Part shown: positions 55,154 to 63,691 of the stretch, piece by piece
How positions within the stretch are numbered: the first letter of the stretch is position 1
Layout of the letters: each line of letters begins with the position of its first letter
Source: Lewinella sp038528965
GTDB lineage: Bacteria; Bacteroidota; Bacteroidia; Chitinophagales; Saprospiraceae
DNA: 64,000 nt
Assembly (NCBI GenBank): GCA_038528965.1
Contig: JBCBEC010000035.1
Span: 13,040-77,039 of the forward strand
Reading direction: 5' to 3'
Notes under the pieces: model-generated
The model's input: the letters and a program-made list of their open reading frames with translations, nothing else
What the model was told of the DNA's origin: nothing
Database searches by the model: none
Translations under genes and position numbers: made by a program

Positions 55154-55520
55154 TATCCCCCCAGCTGCCCGTAGTTGAAATGCAATGGCCAAAAACTGCG
55201 CCGTTGCAAGTAGGCTGTGCCTACGGTTCCCTCGCTGCGCGAAGTTAAAATGCAACGGTCGATCCATTTGGCCGTTGCTAGGAGGTTCCTCCCACGCTTT
55301 GCTACGGCGGACACAGTGCACCTCCGGTGAAGTACTTTAACCTGAGGAGTATAGTGTCGCTAGCCATTTTATACTTCTGTCATTACAGCATAGAAAAAAC
55401 CTGGCGGTGTCCGTCAGGTTTTTTCTATGCCCTGAAGATAAACCTGTACTGACTCAACATCAGTATGCCAGGATTTGATTCCTCAAAAGGTACGGAATAG
55501 GTTGTCACCACCTTAAATAC
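55154..55520. repeat. Intercassette element 1
   Basis: Lies between immunity gene 1 and orphan cassette 2. It contains a GCAACGGTCGA-tccat-TTGGCCGTTGC hairpin (55252-55278; two G-T pairs), a degenerate second copy near 55172-55206, the AGGAGG-tt-CCTCCC hairpin (55280-55293), the conserved words ACGCTTTGCTACGGCGGACA and CGCTAGCCATTTTATACTTC-like text, and a long terminator (55388-55430). The same parts recur in the other elements. Confidence 0.8.
55388..55430 (+). terminator. Bidirectional terminator in intercassette element 1
   Basis: GCATAGAAAAAACCTGGCGG and CCGTCAGGTTTTTTCTATGC form a 20-bp stem with one G-T pair and a 3-nt loop. A-run and T-run flank the core, so it can work on both strands and would insulate the orphan cassette from upstream transcription. 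Confidence 0.85.
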
Positions 55521-56810
55521 AAAACCGGCATCGACTGCGGCGGCAGCTGTGATCCTTGTCCCCAGGAGTTTGTAAGAGGTAATAAGCCCTATGAGTTGAC
55601 CAATCATCTGGGCAACGTGATGGCTACGGTGAGTGACCGGGTGGTATCGTTTAATAACGACGACCCGCAGGACCCACAATATCGTGCTTACATTCGCTCC
55701 TCCCAAGACTACTATCCCTTCGGCCTGCGCATGCAGGACCGGCAGTTCGAGTGGCAGTTTGATAATTATCGTTTTGGGTTTAATGGCAAAGAGCGGGATA
55801 AGGATGAGGAGTGGGGGGCGCAGACGCATTATGATTATGGGTTCAGGATCTATAATCCGAGTATTGCGCGGTTCCTTAGTGTGGATCCGCTCAGTCCTGA
55901 GTATCCAATGTTGACCCCATATCAGTTTGCGAGTAATACGCCAATTCAAGCTATTGATCTAGATGGGCTAGAGGCCCATTACTATTTACCATCAGCTTCT
56001 GAGACTGGTGTTCCTGAAATGAAAATTGTCAGAACTGAAGAAATTATAGAGTATTGGAATTACAGGCCAGGAGGGTTAAGTGATGCACCCTTTATTCCAG
56101 TTCTTCAGCTTAATCCTAGAAAGGAATTTATTGACTTAACTGAGCCGTCGAGGAACAGACAGCGATTTATCGATGCTATAAACGATTTTTACCGGGCAAA
56201 AGCATATAATGAAAATCTGTTTACTCTAAGTTATGAGCTAACTTTAGGGCCGATTGGTGATATTTACCATGCTGTAGATGATGAGGAATACGGACAGGCT
56301 GCACTTATTGCTGGATTTACATTTTTACCACTTAGGGTCCCGAGTTTTGTAGGTAAGGGGTTAAAGGGACAAGTTTACTTCAGGATGTCCGCAACTAAAG
56401 ACGGAGTCATAAAGCCGTATTTTGGGAAAACACATTTAAAAGGAGGAATTTATGATAGATATGCAGGCTAGGCAGATCTAGAAAAGAGTATGATAGCTGT
56501 TCTTGATTTTGAAGGAGGGCGAAGTCAATTGCAAGACGTTGTACCAGGTTTAGAGTCACTCAACTTTCAAAGAATGGAATTCATTGATGGATTAGAAGGT
56601 TTCTTGATAGATTTCAATGGAAACATGAGGCATAGTGATGGTGGTATTCTTGCAAATGATATGTTGAGGTTCACTACTAGAGGTCCAAACAAACCTGCGC
56701 AACTCAGAGATATGGATAGATTAAGGGAGTTTTTTTCCAATTATCTTGATAACAACTATAAGGGGGACTGGAGAAAAGATTTTAACGCAAACAACTATGT
56801 AGATCAGTAG
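55521..56810 (+). pseudogene. Orphan RHS cassette 2: core fragment and toxin tip split by an in-frame TAG
   Basis: Homology to the full-length RHS starts at KTGIDCGGSCDPCPQEF and runs through the core to IDLDGLE (about 55970). It has no start, signal or repeats, so it is a tip cassette rather than a gene. The tip (LEAHYYLPSASETGVPEMK on) contains a hydrophobic stretch near 56290-56345 and GVIKPYFGKTHLKGG before a TAG at 56469-56471. After the stop the same frame continues (ADLEKSMIAVLDFEGGRSQ) to 56810 directly before an immunity gene. Either the toxin is inactivated by a nonsense mutation or there is an assembly error. Tip activity is unassigned. Confidence 0.8.
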
Positions 56811-56813
56811 ACA

Positions 56814-57455
56814 ATGAACTATTTAAAAGAAATAAATAAAGAGATAGTTGATAAAATTCTGTCCTCTCCAAAACAGAAGTATTTACTTAGATTTGAAGAA
56901 CATCCAAGTACGATTGAGTTTTGGGAAAAGCTCAATGATAAAATACTTTCAAACCATGACAAAGTTGAAATTTACCTTTACGGAAATAAAGGTAAATGGA
57001 AAAACCTTGATTTTTTAAGGTATTTATCAAACCTTCAAAGACTAAATATCAACTCTAGCGACATTGTTGATATTAATGGGCTTGAGTTTACTCCAAATCT
57101 GAAGTTTCTAAGACTCGATTGCTTGTATTTAAAGGACCACCACCCAATCCAATATCTAAGGAGACTCTCTGATTTGTATTTAGGTAGTACGGAAAATAAT
57201 ATCTCCCTATCATTTCTTGAATCTTTAGATGGCCTTGCAAAATTACAGATATGGGGAAGAAAGAAGGATTTTCATGTCCTAAAGTCAGGAGGTATACGAT
57301 TTTTGACAGTTGAGGATACTAGAATTGAAGAAGATATAATAGGAATTTTCAATGCGATGCATAGCTTAGAAATATTAGAATTAAGTAGAGTCGACATTGA
57401 GAATTTGAATGTTCTAAAGCGATTAAATGAAAAAATCCGAATCACTTTATTGTAG
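56814..57455 (+). CDS. Putative leucine-rich-repeat immunity protein of cassette 2
   Basis: The 213-residue protein starts 3 bp after the tip frame ends. The sequence repeats leucine-rich units (LDFLRYLSNLQRLNINSSDI, LKFLRLDCLYL, LSDLYLG, LEILELSRVDI), resembling an LRR solenoid as seen in several polymorphic-toxin immunity proteins. No signal, so cytosolic. Strongly AT-rich compared with the RHS core, a sign of a different origin. Function is inferred from position. Confidence 0.7.
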   Translation: MNYLKEINKEIVDKILSSPKQKYLLRFEEHPSTIEFWEKLNDKILSNHDKVEIYLYGNKGKWKNLDFLRYLSNLQRLNINSSDIVDINGLEFTPNLKFLRLDCLYLKDHHPIQYLRRLSDLYLGSTENNISLSFLESLDGLAKLQIWGRKKDFHVLKSGGIRFLTVEDTRIEEDIIGIFNAMHSLEILELSRVDIENLNVLKRLNEKIRITLL

Positions 57456-57626
57456 TATCGATCTGATATTCTTGAGAACCTAACCGTTGCGCATCGTTAA
57501 AATGTAACGGTCAACCCATCTGGCCGTTGCTAGAAGGTTCCTCCTACGCTTTGCTACGGCGGACACAGTGCACCTCCTGTGAAGTATTGAAAAATCCTAG
57601 CGGCTAGTCCATCAGGTTTTTTCCCG
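57456..57626. repeat. Intercassette element 2 (short form)
   Basis: Contains the first hairpin as GTAACGGTCAA-cccat-CTGGCCGTTGC (57504-57530), AGAAGG-tt-CCTCCT (57532-57545), ACGCTTTGCTACGGCGGACA and a degenerate terminator-like AATCCTAGCGG-ctagt-CCATCAGG followed by TTTTTT (up to 57623). The RHS core starts directly after it at 57627, so about 125 bp and the first third of the core are missing relative to cassettes 2 and 4. Confidence 0.75.
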
Positions 57627-58754
57627 CTGGATCCGCAATACCGTGCTTACATTCGCTCCTCCCAAGACTACTACCCCTTCGGCCTGCGCATGCAGGACCG
57701 GCAGTTTGAGTGGCAGTTTGATAATTATCGTTTTGGGTTTAATGGAAAAGAGCGCGATAAGGACGAGGAGTGGGGCGCGCAGACGCATTATGATTATGGG
57801 TTTAGGATCTACAATCCGAGTATTGCGCGGTTCCTCAGCGTTGATCCATTGGCTCCGGACTATCCAATGCTGACACCCTATCAGTATGCTAGTAACGCGC
57901 CGGCCACCTTTATTGATCTAGACGGGTTGGAAGGAGTTTTTCCAGAGGCAGACCCCAGTGATCAAGGGGTATCTGTTATATTAGAAGGTCAAGAATTAGT
58001 GCTTGATGGAACTGGTGGCTATTTGTTGAAGAAGACCTTTTCAATTTTACATAATACCCCTAGTGGTGATTGCTTGACTGTCCCATACTGTATCAATCAG
58101 ACGCTAAATGATGATTTTGATAACTGGGATTATTTATTGGAGTTTACCTTAGAACACCCTCAAGAAGCTGTTCAGGCATCAGTTCTTGCAAATGTACTAG
58201 ATCCAGCCTCAAGTTACTCGGGGTTTTTCAAAAACGCCAGTGGTGTAGACTACCTGAGAGATTATGCCTCCGAGAAAAGGGAGACATCAGTTGTGGGAAT
58301 ATTTATTTCTTCTATAGAAACCCGGCCAATAGGAGATCAAGGAAAAAATAATTTCTTTGGAAAAGTTTTTCGACATCAAGTTTACTCAGGTATGCTCTCT
58401 TCGATTTATGGTTCAGAAATGGGAACCATGATTGGCGATTTTAATGAAATGGGAAATCAAGGTGATTTTAACGTATTTAAGCTAAATCTTGGTTCTCTTG
58501 GGGCTGGAGACTTATTAAATAATGCGTGGGGAGCCCATCATATGGATACATTCATGAAAGAGAATGAAGGAATTAACAACATTACCGATTTTACAAGTTA
58601 CCTCAACTTTGTAGCAAGTAAAATAACAACATATAGTGGGGATGATTTTAGGGAACTGAACAGCACAAGCGTTCATTTTACCTCAGACATGCAGGGAGTA
58701 ATTGATCTATATGATTCTTTCAAAATGTTAAGCGATTTAAACAATGAAAAGTAA
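57627..58754 (+). CDS. Orphan RHS cassette 3: core fragment with a toxin tip
   Basis: The open frame (375 residues) begins with core sequence LDPQYRAYIRSSQDYYPFGL and has no proper start; an internal ATG at 57690 is available. The core ends at IDLDGLEGV. The tip (about 270 residues) has FRHQVYSGMLSSIYGSEMGT, then an acidic DFNE and a GDLLNNAWGAHHMDTF segment. The His / Glu / Asn-Asn-x-x-Gly spacing is like that of the uncharacterised DUF6973 proteins; I regard this as a lead, not an assignment. The cognate immunity gene overlaps by 11 bp and encodes a lipoprotein, which suggests a periplasmic or envelope target. Confidence 0.75.
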   Translation: MDPQYRAYIRSSQDYYPFGLRMQDRQFEWQFDNYRFGFNGKERDKDEEWGAQTHYDYGFRIYNPSIARFLSVDPLAPDYPMLTPYQYASNAPATFIDLDGLEGVFPEADPSDQGVSVILEGQELVLDGTGGYLLKKTFSILHNTPSGDCLTVPYCINQTLNDDFDNWDYLLEFTLEHPQEAVQASVLANVLDPASSYSGFFKNASGVDYLRDYASEKRETSVVGIFISSIETRPIGDQGKNNFFGKVFRHQVYSGMLSSIYGSEMGTMIGDFNEMGNQGDFNVFKLNLGSLGAGDLLNNAWGAHHMDTFMKENEGINNITDFTSYLNFVASKITTYSGDDFRELNSTSVHFTSDMQGVIDLYDSFKMLSDLNNEK

Positions 58755-59301
58755 GCTATTCATAGTAGTATTTATTCTGATGAATATCTATTCTTGCAAA
58801 CCCTCACATAATCAGACAGCTACTCGTAATGAATATGAGATAGTAGATGATTGTTTCAGTTGCATCATGGAGGATATCAATTTGCAACTTAAAGAAACAT
58901 CTGAAGAAGTCAAGAAACAGTTTCCTAGCATGAAACTGGATGCAGTAGACGAATATAGTGGTTCTGAGAGGTATTCTTTCGTTAAGAATCTAAAGATTAG
59001 AAATTTATCTGAGAGACCAACCAATTTTACATTCTACTTCGAACATGGGGTGCTGTTTTCGTATGAAAAAACATTTTATTCTAACGAAGCTGAATTGGAC
59101 ATTTTGAAGAATAATTGTTTATTCGAGTTCGTATCTCTACCTAATGACTCTGTAACAACATTTTACAAAAGTGATGAGTGTAGGAAGATGATTGTACGGA
59201 AAGTTATTCGAAGAAGTCAATCTTACTCTTTGCAAATTGAAGGTGAAACGTTAGCAGATAAACCCTATATTATTACTTACACGGTAAAAAAAACTAACTA
59301 A
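58744..59301 (+). CDS. Lipoprotein immunity protein of cassette 3
   Basis: The 185-residue protein has a lipoprotein signal (LFIVVFILMNIYSC, Cys18) and an unrecognised domain with several Cys (DDCFSCIMED, KNNCLFEF, SDECRKMI). The start overlaps the toxin-tip end by 11 bp. Membrane anchoring outside the cytoplasm implies that its toxin acts in the periplasm. AT-rich. No named family recognised. Confidence 0.72.
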   Translation: MKSKLFIVVFILMNIYSCKPSHNQTATRNEYEIVDDCFSCIMEDINLQLKETSEEVKKQFPSMKLDAVDEYSGSERYSFVKNLKIRNLSERPTNFTFYFEHGVLFSYEKTFYSNEAELDILKNNCLFEFVSLPNDSVTTFYKSDECRKMIVRKVIRRSQSYSLQIEGETLADKPYIITYTVKKTN

Positions 59302-59718
59302 TAGTCCGCTCTCGCTAACAGCCTAGTTAGAAGTAATCCCGACGTTCCGTAGTACCCACGCTACGCGTAGCATGAAAAGCCAAGACTAAGCACCAGTACG
59401 CTGTCCAGTTCAACGTCGCTGCAAGGCGATTGCATCGCCGCGTGAGCTACAGGTGTAAAAAAACACAGCAGGCTGCGCTTGCGGTAAACTACCACTGCAT
59501 CCCCTCACTAGCCCCACTATCAATGACGAAAAGCTAGTGCTTTTGTCAAGACGGGAACGCAGGCTGAGGTAACGAGGCTTGTCGGCTAATATCTAGTGGG
59601 TGAAGTGGCGTTAGCCATTTTATATCTTTTCATTACTGCAACAAAAAATCCTGACAGCTAGTCTGTCAGGATTTAGGACCACAAAAGATGCTAAATAGAT
59701 TACCATTTCCTTGAATGC
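59302..59718. repeat. Intercassette element 3 (variant)
   Basis: The first 320 bp are unlike the other elements (with a GCTACGCGTAGC palindrome near 59350) and the GCAACGGCC hairpin is absent. The distal part is shared: TAGTGG / GCGTTAGCCATTTTATAT-like sequence near 59595-59625, the terminator at 59646-59674, and the leader-in TTGAATGCAAAACCGGAATC. Confidence 0.7.
59646..59674 (+). terminator. Terminator-like hairpin in intercassette element 3
   Basis: AAATCCTGACAG-CTAGT-CTGTCAGGATTT is a perfect 12-bp stem with a 5-nt loop. Versions occur in elements 1, 2 and 5, with differences that largely keep pairing through G-T pairs. Confidence 0.85.
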
Positions 59719-61026
59719 AAAACCGGAATCGATTGTGGGGGGAGCTGTGCAGCTTGCCCGCAGGAGTTTGTCAGAGGCAACAAACGCTATGAGTTGACCA
59801 ATCATCTGGGCAACGTGATGGCTACGGTGAGCGATCGGGTGGTATCATATAACGATGATGATCCACTCGATCCGCAATACCGTGCTTACATTCGCTCCTC
59901 CCAAGACTACTACCCCTTCGGCCTGCGCATGCAGGACCGGCAGTTTGAGTGGCAGTTTGATAATTACCGTTTTGGGTTTAATGGTAAAGAGGGGGATAAG
60001 GATGATGAGTGGGGCGCGCAGACGCATTATGATTATGGGTTTAGAATCTATAATCCGAGTATTGCGCGGTTTTTGAGTGTGGATCCCTTGGCGCCGGATT
60101 ATCCTTGGTATACGCCATACCAGTTCGCGGGGAATATGCCGATTTGGGCGATTGATGTAGATGGGCTAGAACCAGAAATTACTTCTGGAAAGAAGAATGA
60201 AAAAACTATTGATGGTGGTAACCCATTAGGGGAACTAGACTTGACCGTCAAAGCAAAAAGAGTTCGTAAAGGTGAAATTGGAATTGACGAACCCTTCGAG
60301 AGAGAATGCACTAATTGCCCTACTGTGGTTGCCGACGATATGAAGCTGCAAAATAGTGGGGTTGGCGTTGTTACAGCAAATTTCGAGTGGAACGAGGCAG
60401 AGGGAAGTGTTGGAGAAGCAGAGGGATTTGAAGCGGTAGTTCCATTGGTAGGCTCTGGGAGGAGTGCTATTAATGCATTTCAGAACGATCGTTACATTAG
60501 TGGAATATTTTATAGCGTAATGACTGTTGGAGATTTCTTTTTTGTAAAATCACTAGGTCAAGGCTCAGTACGACTTGCTTACGCCTTAAGGTATGAGGGG
60601 GGCTGGCGAACTGGTGTTAGTAAGCTGTACAATATAGGTTATGATCATAAGTGGGGGAATGTCGTAGGTCATTGGGAGGATTTAGGGCTATTAAATACCC
60701 CCTTAAACATTGCTGGCTTAAATGGGGTGAAACATCATAGCTTGATGGCCAGACACATTGCTGATGCCAATCCTTTGCTAGCTAAAGTTTTGGGTAACCA
60801 AACCTGGAATATAAAGTCCTTTAGTATACAAGGAAATAAAACAGTTCGCTATAGCCATATATGGGCAGCACACTCGACAGGTACAAACCCTGCAATGAAG
60901 CACTTTCTGACGCTTCGCTATCAAGTGTTTGCTACACCAAACTGGTACAAAGGTGTACTTCTTTCTGGGACTACCAGATATAACGAGCGTAGGTTCTTGA
61001 ATTTCTCAAATGCATATAATTTCTAA
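59719..61026 (+). CDS. Orphan RHS cassette 4: complete core fragment with a toxin tip
   Basis: The open frame (435 residues) starts KTGIDCGGSCAACPQEFV and covers the complete core to IDVDGLE. The first usable start is within YELTNHLGNVMATV. The tip (about 285 residues) begins PEITSGKKNEKTIDGG, contains a hydrophobic pretoxin-like region (about 60455-60560), and ends with a His-rich domain (GVKHHSLMARHIADANPLL, VRYSHIWAAHSTGTNPAM). The activity is not recognised. The stop codon is immediately followed by the ATG of a DUF1963 immunity gene, strengthening the toxin reading. Confidence 0.75.
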   Translation, partial: KTGIDCGGSCAACPQEFVRGNKRYELTNHLGNVMATVSDRVVSYNDDDPLDPQYRAYIRSSQDYYPFGLRMQDRQFEWQFDNYRFGFNGKEGDKDDEWGAQTHYDYGFRIYNPSIARFLSVDPLAPDYPWYTPYQFAGNMPIWAIDVDGLEPEITSGKKNEKTIDGGNPLGELDLTVKAKRVRKGEIGIDEPFERECTNCPTVVADDMKLQNSGVGVVTANFEWNEAEGSVGEAEGFEAVVPLVGSGRSAINAFQNDRYISGIFYSVMTVGDFFFVKSLGQGSVRLAYALRYEGGWRTGVSKLYNIGYDHKWGNVVGHWEDLGLLNTPLNIAGLNGVKHHSLMARHIADANPLLAKVLGNQTWNIKSFSIQGNKTVRYSHIWAAHSTGTNPAMKHFLTLRYQVFATPNWYKGVLLSGTTRYNERRFLNFSNAYNF

Positions 61027-61902
61027 ATGAGCACTAACGATCCGGATAAAAAGATATTGGACATTGTGGAGAACACTGTCAGTGAGCCGTATGTAAGTTG
61101 GTTAAAGAATAATATCTTACCTGCAATTAGCATCAGGACAGTTGATACTTCCGCATCCGTGGGTATTAAATCAAAGTTTGGAGGCATTCCAGCTTTGAGG
61201 AAAGAATCTCAATGGCCTGTTAACAGGGACGGAACGCCTTTATGGTTTCTAGCAGAAATTCATACAACCGAAATACCCGAAGGGCAGATTTCATCGCTAT
61301 TTCCAAAAGGGATTTTGTTGTTCTTTTATGATTACGAATATATTGATGCACAGGTTGTTTTTTTTGAAGAAGACACTGTGCGAGTAACAGCTCCATTAGC
61401 TAAAAAGGTGACGAATTACCCATTAAATATTTTGCCAATTTGGCAACGGGAAGCTACTGTCAAATTATTTCACCAAGCGCCCATTTCGTTTGAGGAAATC
61501 AAGACTCTACCTTTATATAACTCTTTGCATTTTGCAAAAATACATAAAGAATATCCTGATGCCCTTCGACCGTCTTTTTCAATAAGAAATCCCCAATATC
61601 TCGAAGGTATTTTACGTCATGGAACTTCTACGTCTGGGCACCAAATTTTAGGATACTACAGAGGGATTCAATCAGAGTCTTTAGAATCGCATCTTCAGAA
61701 CGAAAGGGTAAGGCATCCTGAAGAATTATCAATCGCCGAGATTGAAAGTTATCTGCAGTGGAAGTTACTGCTGACAATTAATACCGAAGAGGACATTGGG
61801 TTTGTATGGGGTGACCACGGTAAATTGCATTTTTTTATTCACTATCAGGATTTGCTCAATCATGATTTTACGAATGTTAAAGTATATTTTGATACTACTT
61901 GA
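61027..61902 (+). CDS. DUF1963 (YwqG-like) immunity protein of cassette 4
   Basis: The 291-residue protein matches DUF1963: KFGGIPALRKESQWP, WFLAEIHTTEIPEGQI, KGILLFFYDYEY and the closing WKLLLTINTEEDIGFVWGDH / GKLHFFIHYQDLL. DUF1963 proteins occur widely as immunity components next to polymorphic toxins and also as stand-alone proteins. It starts at the base after the toxin stop codon. No signal, hence cytosolic, so the cassette 4 toxin probably acts in the cytoplasm. Confidence 0.85.
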   Translation: MSTNDPDKKILDIVENTVSEPYVSWLKNNILPAISIRTVDTSASVGIKSKFGGIPALRKESQWPVNRDGTPLWFLAEIHTTEIPEGQISSLFPKGILLFFYDYEYIDAQVVFFEEDTVRVTAPLAKKVTNYPLNILPIWQREATVKLFHQAPISFEEIKTLPLYNSLHFAKIHKEYPDALRPSFSIRNPQYLEGILRHGTSTSGHQILGYYRGIQSESLESHLQNERVRHPEELSIAEIESYLQWKLLLTINTEEDIGFVWGDHGKLHFFIHYQDLLNHDFTNVKVYFDTT

Positions 61903-62030
61903 GACATCAAGAAAGCCCACTCAACACTGACCTAACGTCGTAAGCTCTATTTCCCAGCTATGCATAGTTAAAATGCAACGGCCAATCCATCTGGCCGTTG
62001 CCAAGAGGTTTCTCCTACGCTTTGCTACCG
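61903..62030. repeat. Intercassette element 4 (truncated, fused to RHS core)
   Basis: Contains GCAACGGCCAA-tccat-CTGGCCGTTGC (61975-62001), the GAGGTTTCTCCTACGC remnant of hairpin two and ACGCTTTGCTAC. It then jumps directly into RHS core text (CGTTGGCGCCGGATTATCC) at about 62028. The missing part, compared with element 5, is the terminator region and most of the core. The junction looks like a clean deletion. Confidence 0.8.
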
Positions 62031-62885
62031 TTGGCGCCGGATTATCCGTGGTATACGCCGTATCAGTTTGCGGGGAATAAGCCGATTACGTTTGTTGACT
62101 TAGATGGACTTGAAGAAGCTCCTGTAAACCCTGGTACATTTGAAGGTGAAGTTCAAGAGACGACTAGAACAACAAGAATTATGGACCCTCAACTTGGCTA
62201 TGAAGGTGGCAATGATATTGTAACACGCAAGTCATGGTTTTGGCATCGTGGCAGTTGTGGCGAAGATGGTGTAGAGTGTCAAGCAGGATGGTATTCTCCA
62301 GAGGACTACAAAGAAATTCTCATTGGTACTCGAAGGGATGCTACAACACTGAGGCCTTTAAATCTACGTTTATTTACACGAGATGTATTTGGCTTCACCG
62401 GCAAGACTTTTACTGAAAAAGACTTAAGCACAGAAGAATTAGTCGCTCTTTCTCAAGTAGTTGCGAATGCTATGAAAAGAGGCAGTAGCATAATAGAGTA
62501 CGAAGATTATGCTACTACTGATTCTGGCAATCAATATGACGATGTAGTAATGGTCGGTGGATCTGGTGGTCAGAGCGGTAGTGAGGTTTACGACAAAATG
62601 TGGAATAGTTCATTTTATGCTCTAAAAACTTCTTTTGGACAAGTCGCTATTCAAATCGTTGACGACCAAGTTATTTTAGAAGATCAATTTAATTTCAATG
62701 ACGTTGCTGACAATACAGATGGACGAACACGTAGCGAAATCTTGGAGGAGTGGTCAAGTAGAGCATGGAAAGCAGGAAGTCACCCTTACAAGCAATTGCG
62801 CAATTACTCTAGCTATTACGGGAGCCCAGATGGTGAAGGAACGAAGTTAATTATCAAAATACCCAAAATTTTAATTGACCCTTAA
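62031..62885 (+). CDS. Orphan RHS cassette 5: very short core with a toxin tip
   Basis: Only about 27 residues of core remain (LAPDYPWYTPYQFAGNKPIT to VDLDGLEEAP). The tip (about 255 residues) has KSWFWHRGSCGEDGVECQAG and a C-terminal section, LKTSFGQVAIQIVDDQVILE, followed by DQFNFND and a downstream Arg/Glu helix. This is loosely like the strand-loop of colicin-M-type lipid II hydrolases (DxYDFN); that resemblance is weak and tentative. Its immunity protein is a lipoprotein, which would suit a periplasmic toxin. A TTG in the repeat (61998) is in frame, but no natural start is visible. Confidence 0.7.
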   Translation: MAPDYPWYTPYQFAGNKPITFVDLDGLEEAPVNPGTFEGEVQETTRTTRIMDPQLGYEGGNDIVTRKSWFWHRGSCGEDGVECQAGWYSPEDYKEILIGTRRDATTLRPLNLRLFTRDVFGFTGKTFTEKDLSTEELVALSQVVANAMKRGSSIIEYEDYATTDSGNQYDDVVMVGGSGGQSGSEVYDKMWNSSFYALKTSFGQVAIQIVDDQVILEDQFNFNDVADNTDGRTRSEILEEWSSRAWKAGSHPYKQLRNYSSYYGSPDGEGTKLIIKIPKILIDP

Positions 62886-63394
62886 TGTATAGATACCTTT
62901 TTCAGTTGCTAATATTTGTCTGTATATGTCTATCTTCTTGTGTAGAAGAAAGTGAGACCTCTATGCCTGTTCCAGAGATGTTACAACCCCTCAAAAACAG
63001 TGCTTATGATATTATTTATCAATATTATGAGAAATTTGGATTCACGGAAGTTTGTGAACATAACCGCATGCTCATTAGAAGTGACTCAGTTTCTAAGTTA
63101 CTAGTTAATTGGAATGCCTTACCAGTCTCGAAGGAGGATGTGATCTTGATAAATCAGATAGCTAATAAGATTGATACTTTATCATCATCCCTTACGTATT
63201 CGATTTACTATCGGCATAAGGATTATTTTTCTGATGTTATGCTAACAAATGCCGAATATGTAGAAAACGGACTCACTGCAGATTCATTGAATCTTAATCT
63301 TGAAATGGGCTATTACTATTTCGATGAAAAATCATTCTTGCTATACCTTCCAGAAGAAAGGCTCCTATTTTGCGAAATACATGTTTGTAATTAA
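62885..63394 (+). CDS. Lipoprotein immunity protein of cassette 5
   Basis: The 169-residue protein overlaps the toxin stop by one base (TAATG). The signal peptide ends FVCICLSSC (Cys19), a lipobox. The mature part is an unrecognised mixed domain (YDIIYQYYEKFGFTEVCEH). Localisation outside the cytoplasm implies a toxin acting there. AT-rich. Confidence 0.72.
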   Translation: MYRYLFQLLIFVCICLSSCVEESETSMPVPEMLQPLKNSAYDIIYQYYEKFGFTEVCEHNRMLIRSDSVSKLLVNWNALPVSKEDVILINQIANKIDTLSSSLTYSIYYRHKDYFSDVMLTNAEYVENGLTADSLNLNLEMGYYYFDEKSFLLYLPEERLLFCEIHVCN

Positions 63395-63691
63395 CAACGG
63401 TGATCAATGACCTTGGAGGCTACCCCCCTGCGCGTAGTTGAAATGCAACGGCCAATCCATTTAGCCGTTGCCAGGAGGTTCCTCCTACGCTTTGCTGCGG
63501 CGGACACAATGAACCTCCGATGAAGTATCTCAACCTGAGGAGTATAGTGGCGCTAGCCATTTTATACTTCTTTTATTATCGCCTAGCCTCCACATGCTAC
63601 AACTGACACAGTATTGAAAGATCCTGGCGGCTAGTCTGTCAGGATTTGAGACCTCAAAAGATACTGGATAGATGGCCACTACCTTGAATGC
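63395..63691. repeat. Intercassette element 5 (best preserved)
   Basis: Ordered parts: GCAACGGCCAA-tccat-TTAGCCGTTGC (63445-63471), AGGAGG-tt-CCTCCT (63473-63486), ACGCTTTGCTGCGGCGGACA, GAGGAGTATAGTGGCGCTAG, CCATTTTATACTTC, the terminator GATCCTGGCGG-ctagt-CTGTCAGGATTT (63620-63647) and the lead-in TTGAATGCAAAACCGGAATC. This copy serves as the reference for the element. Confidence 0.85.
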
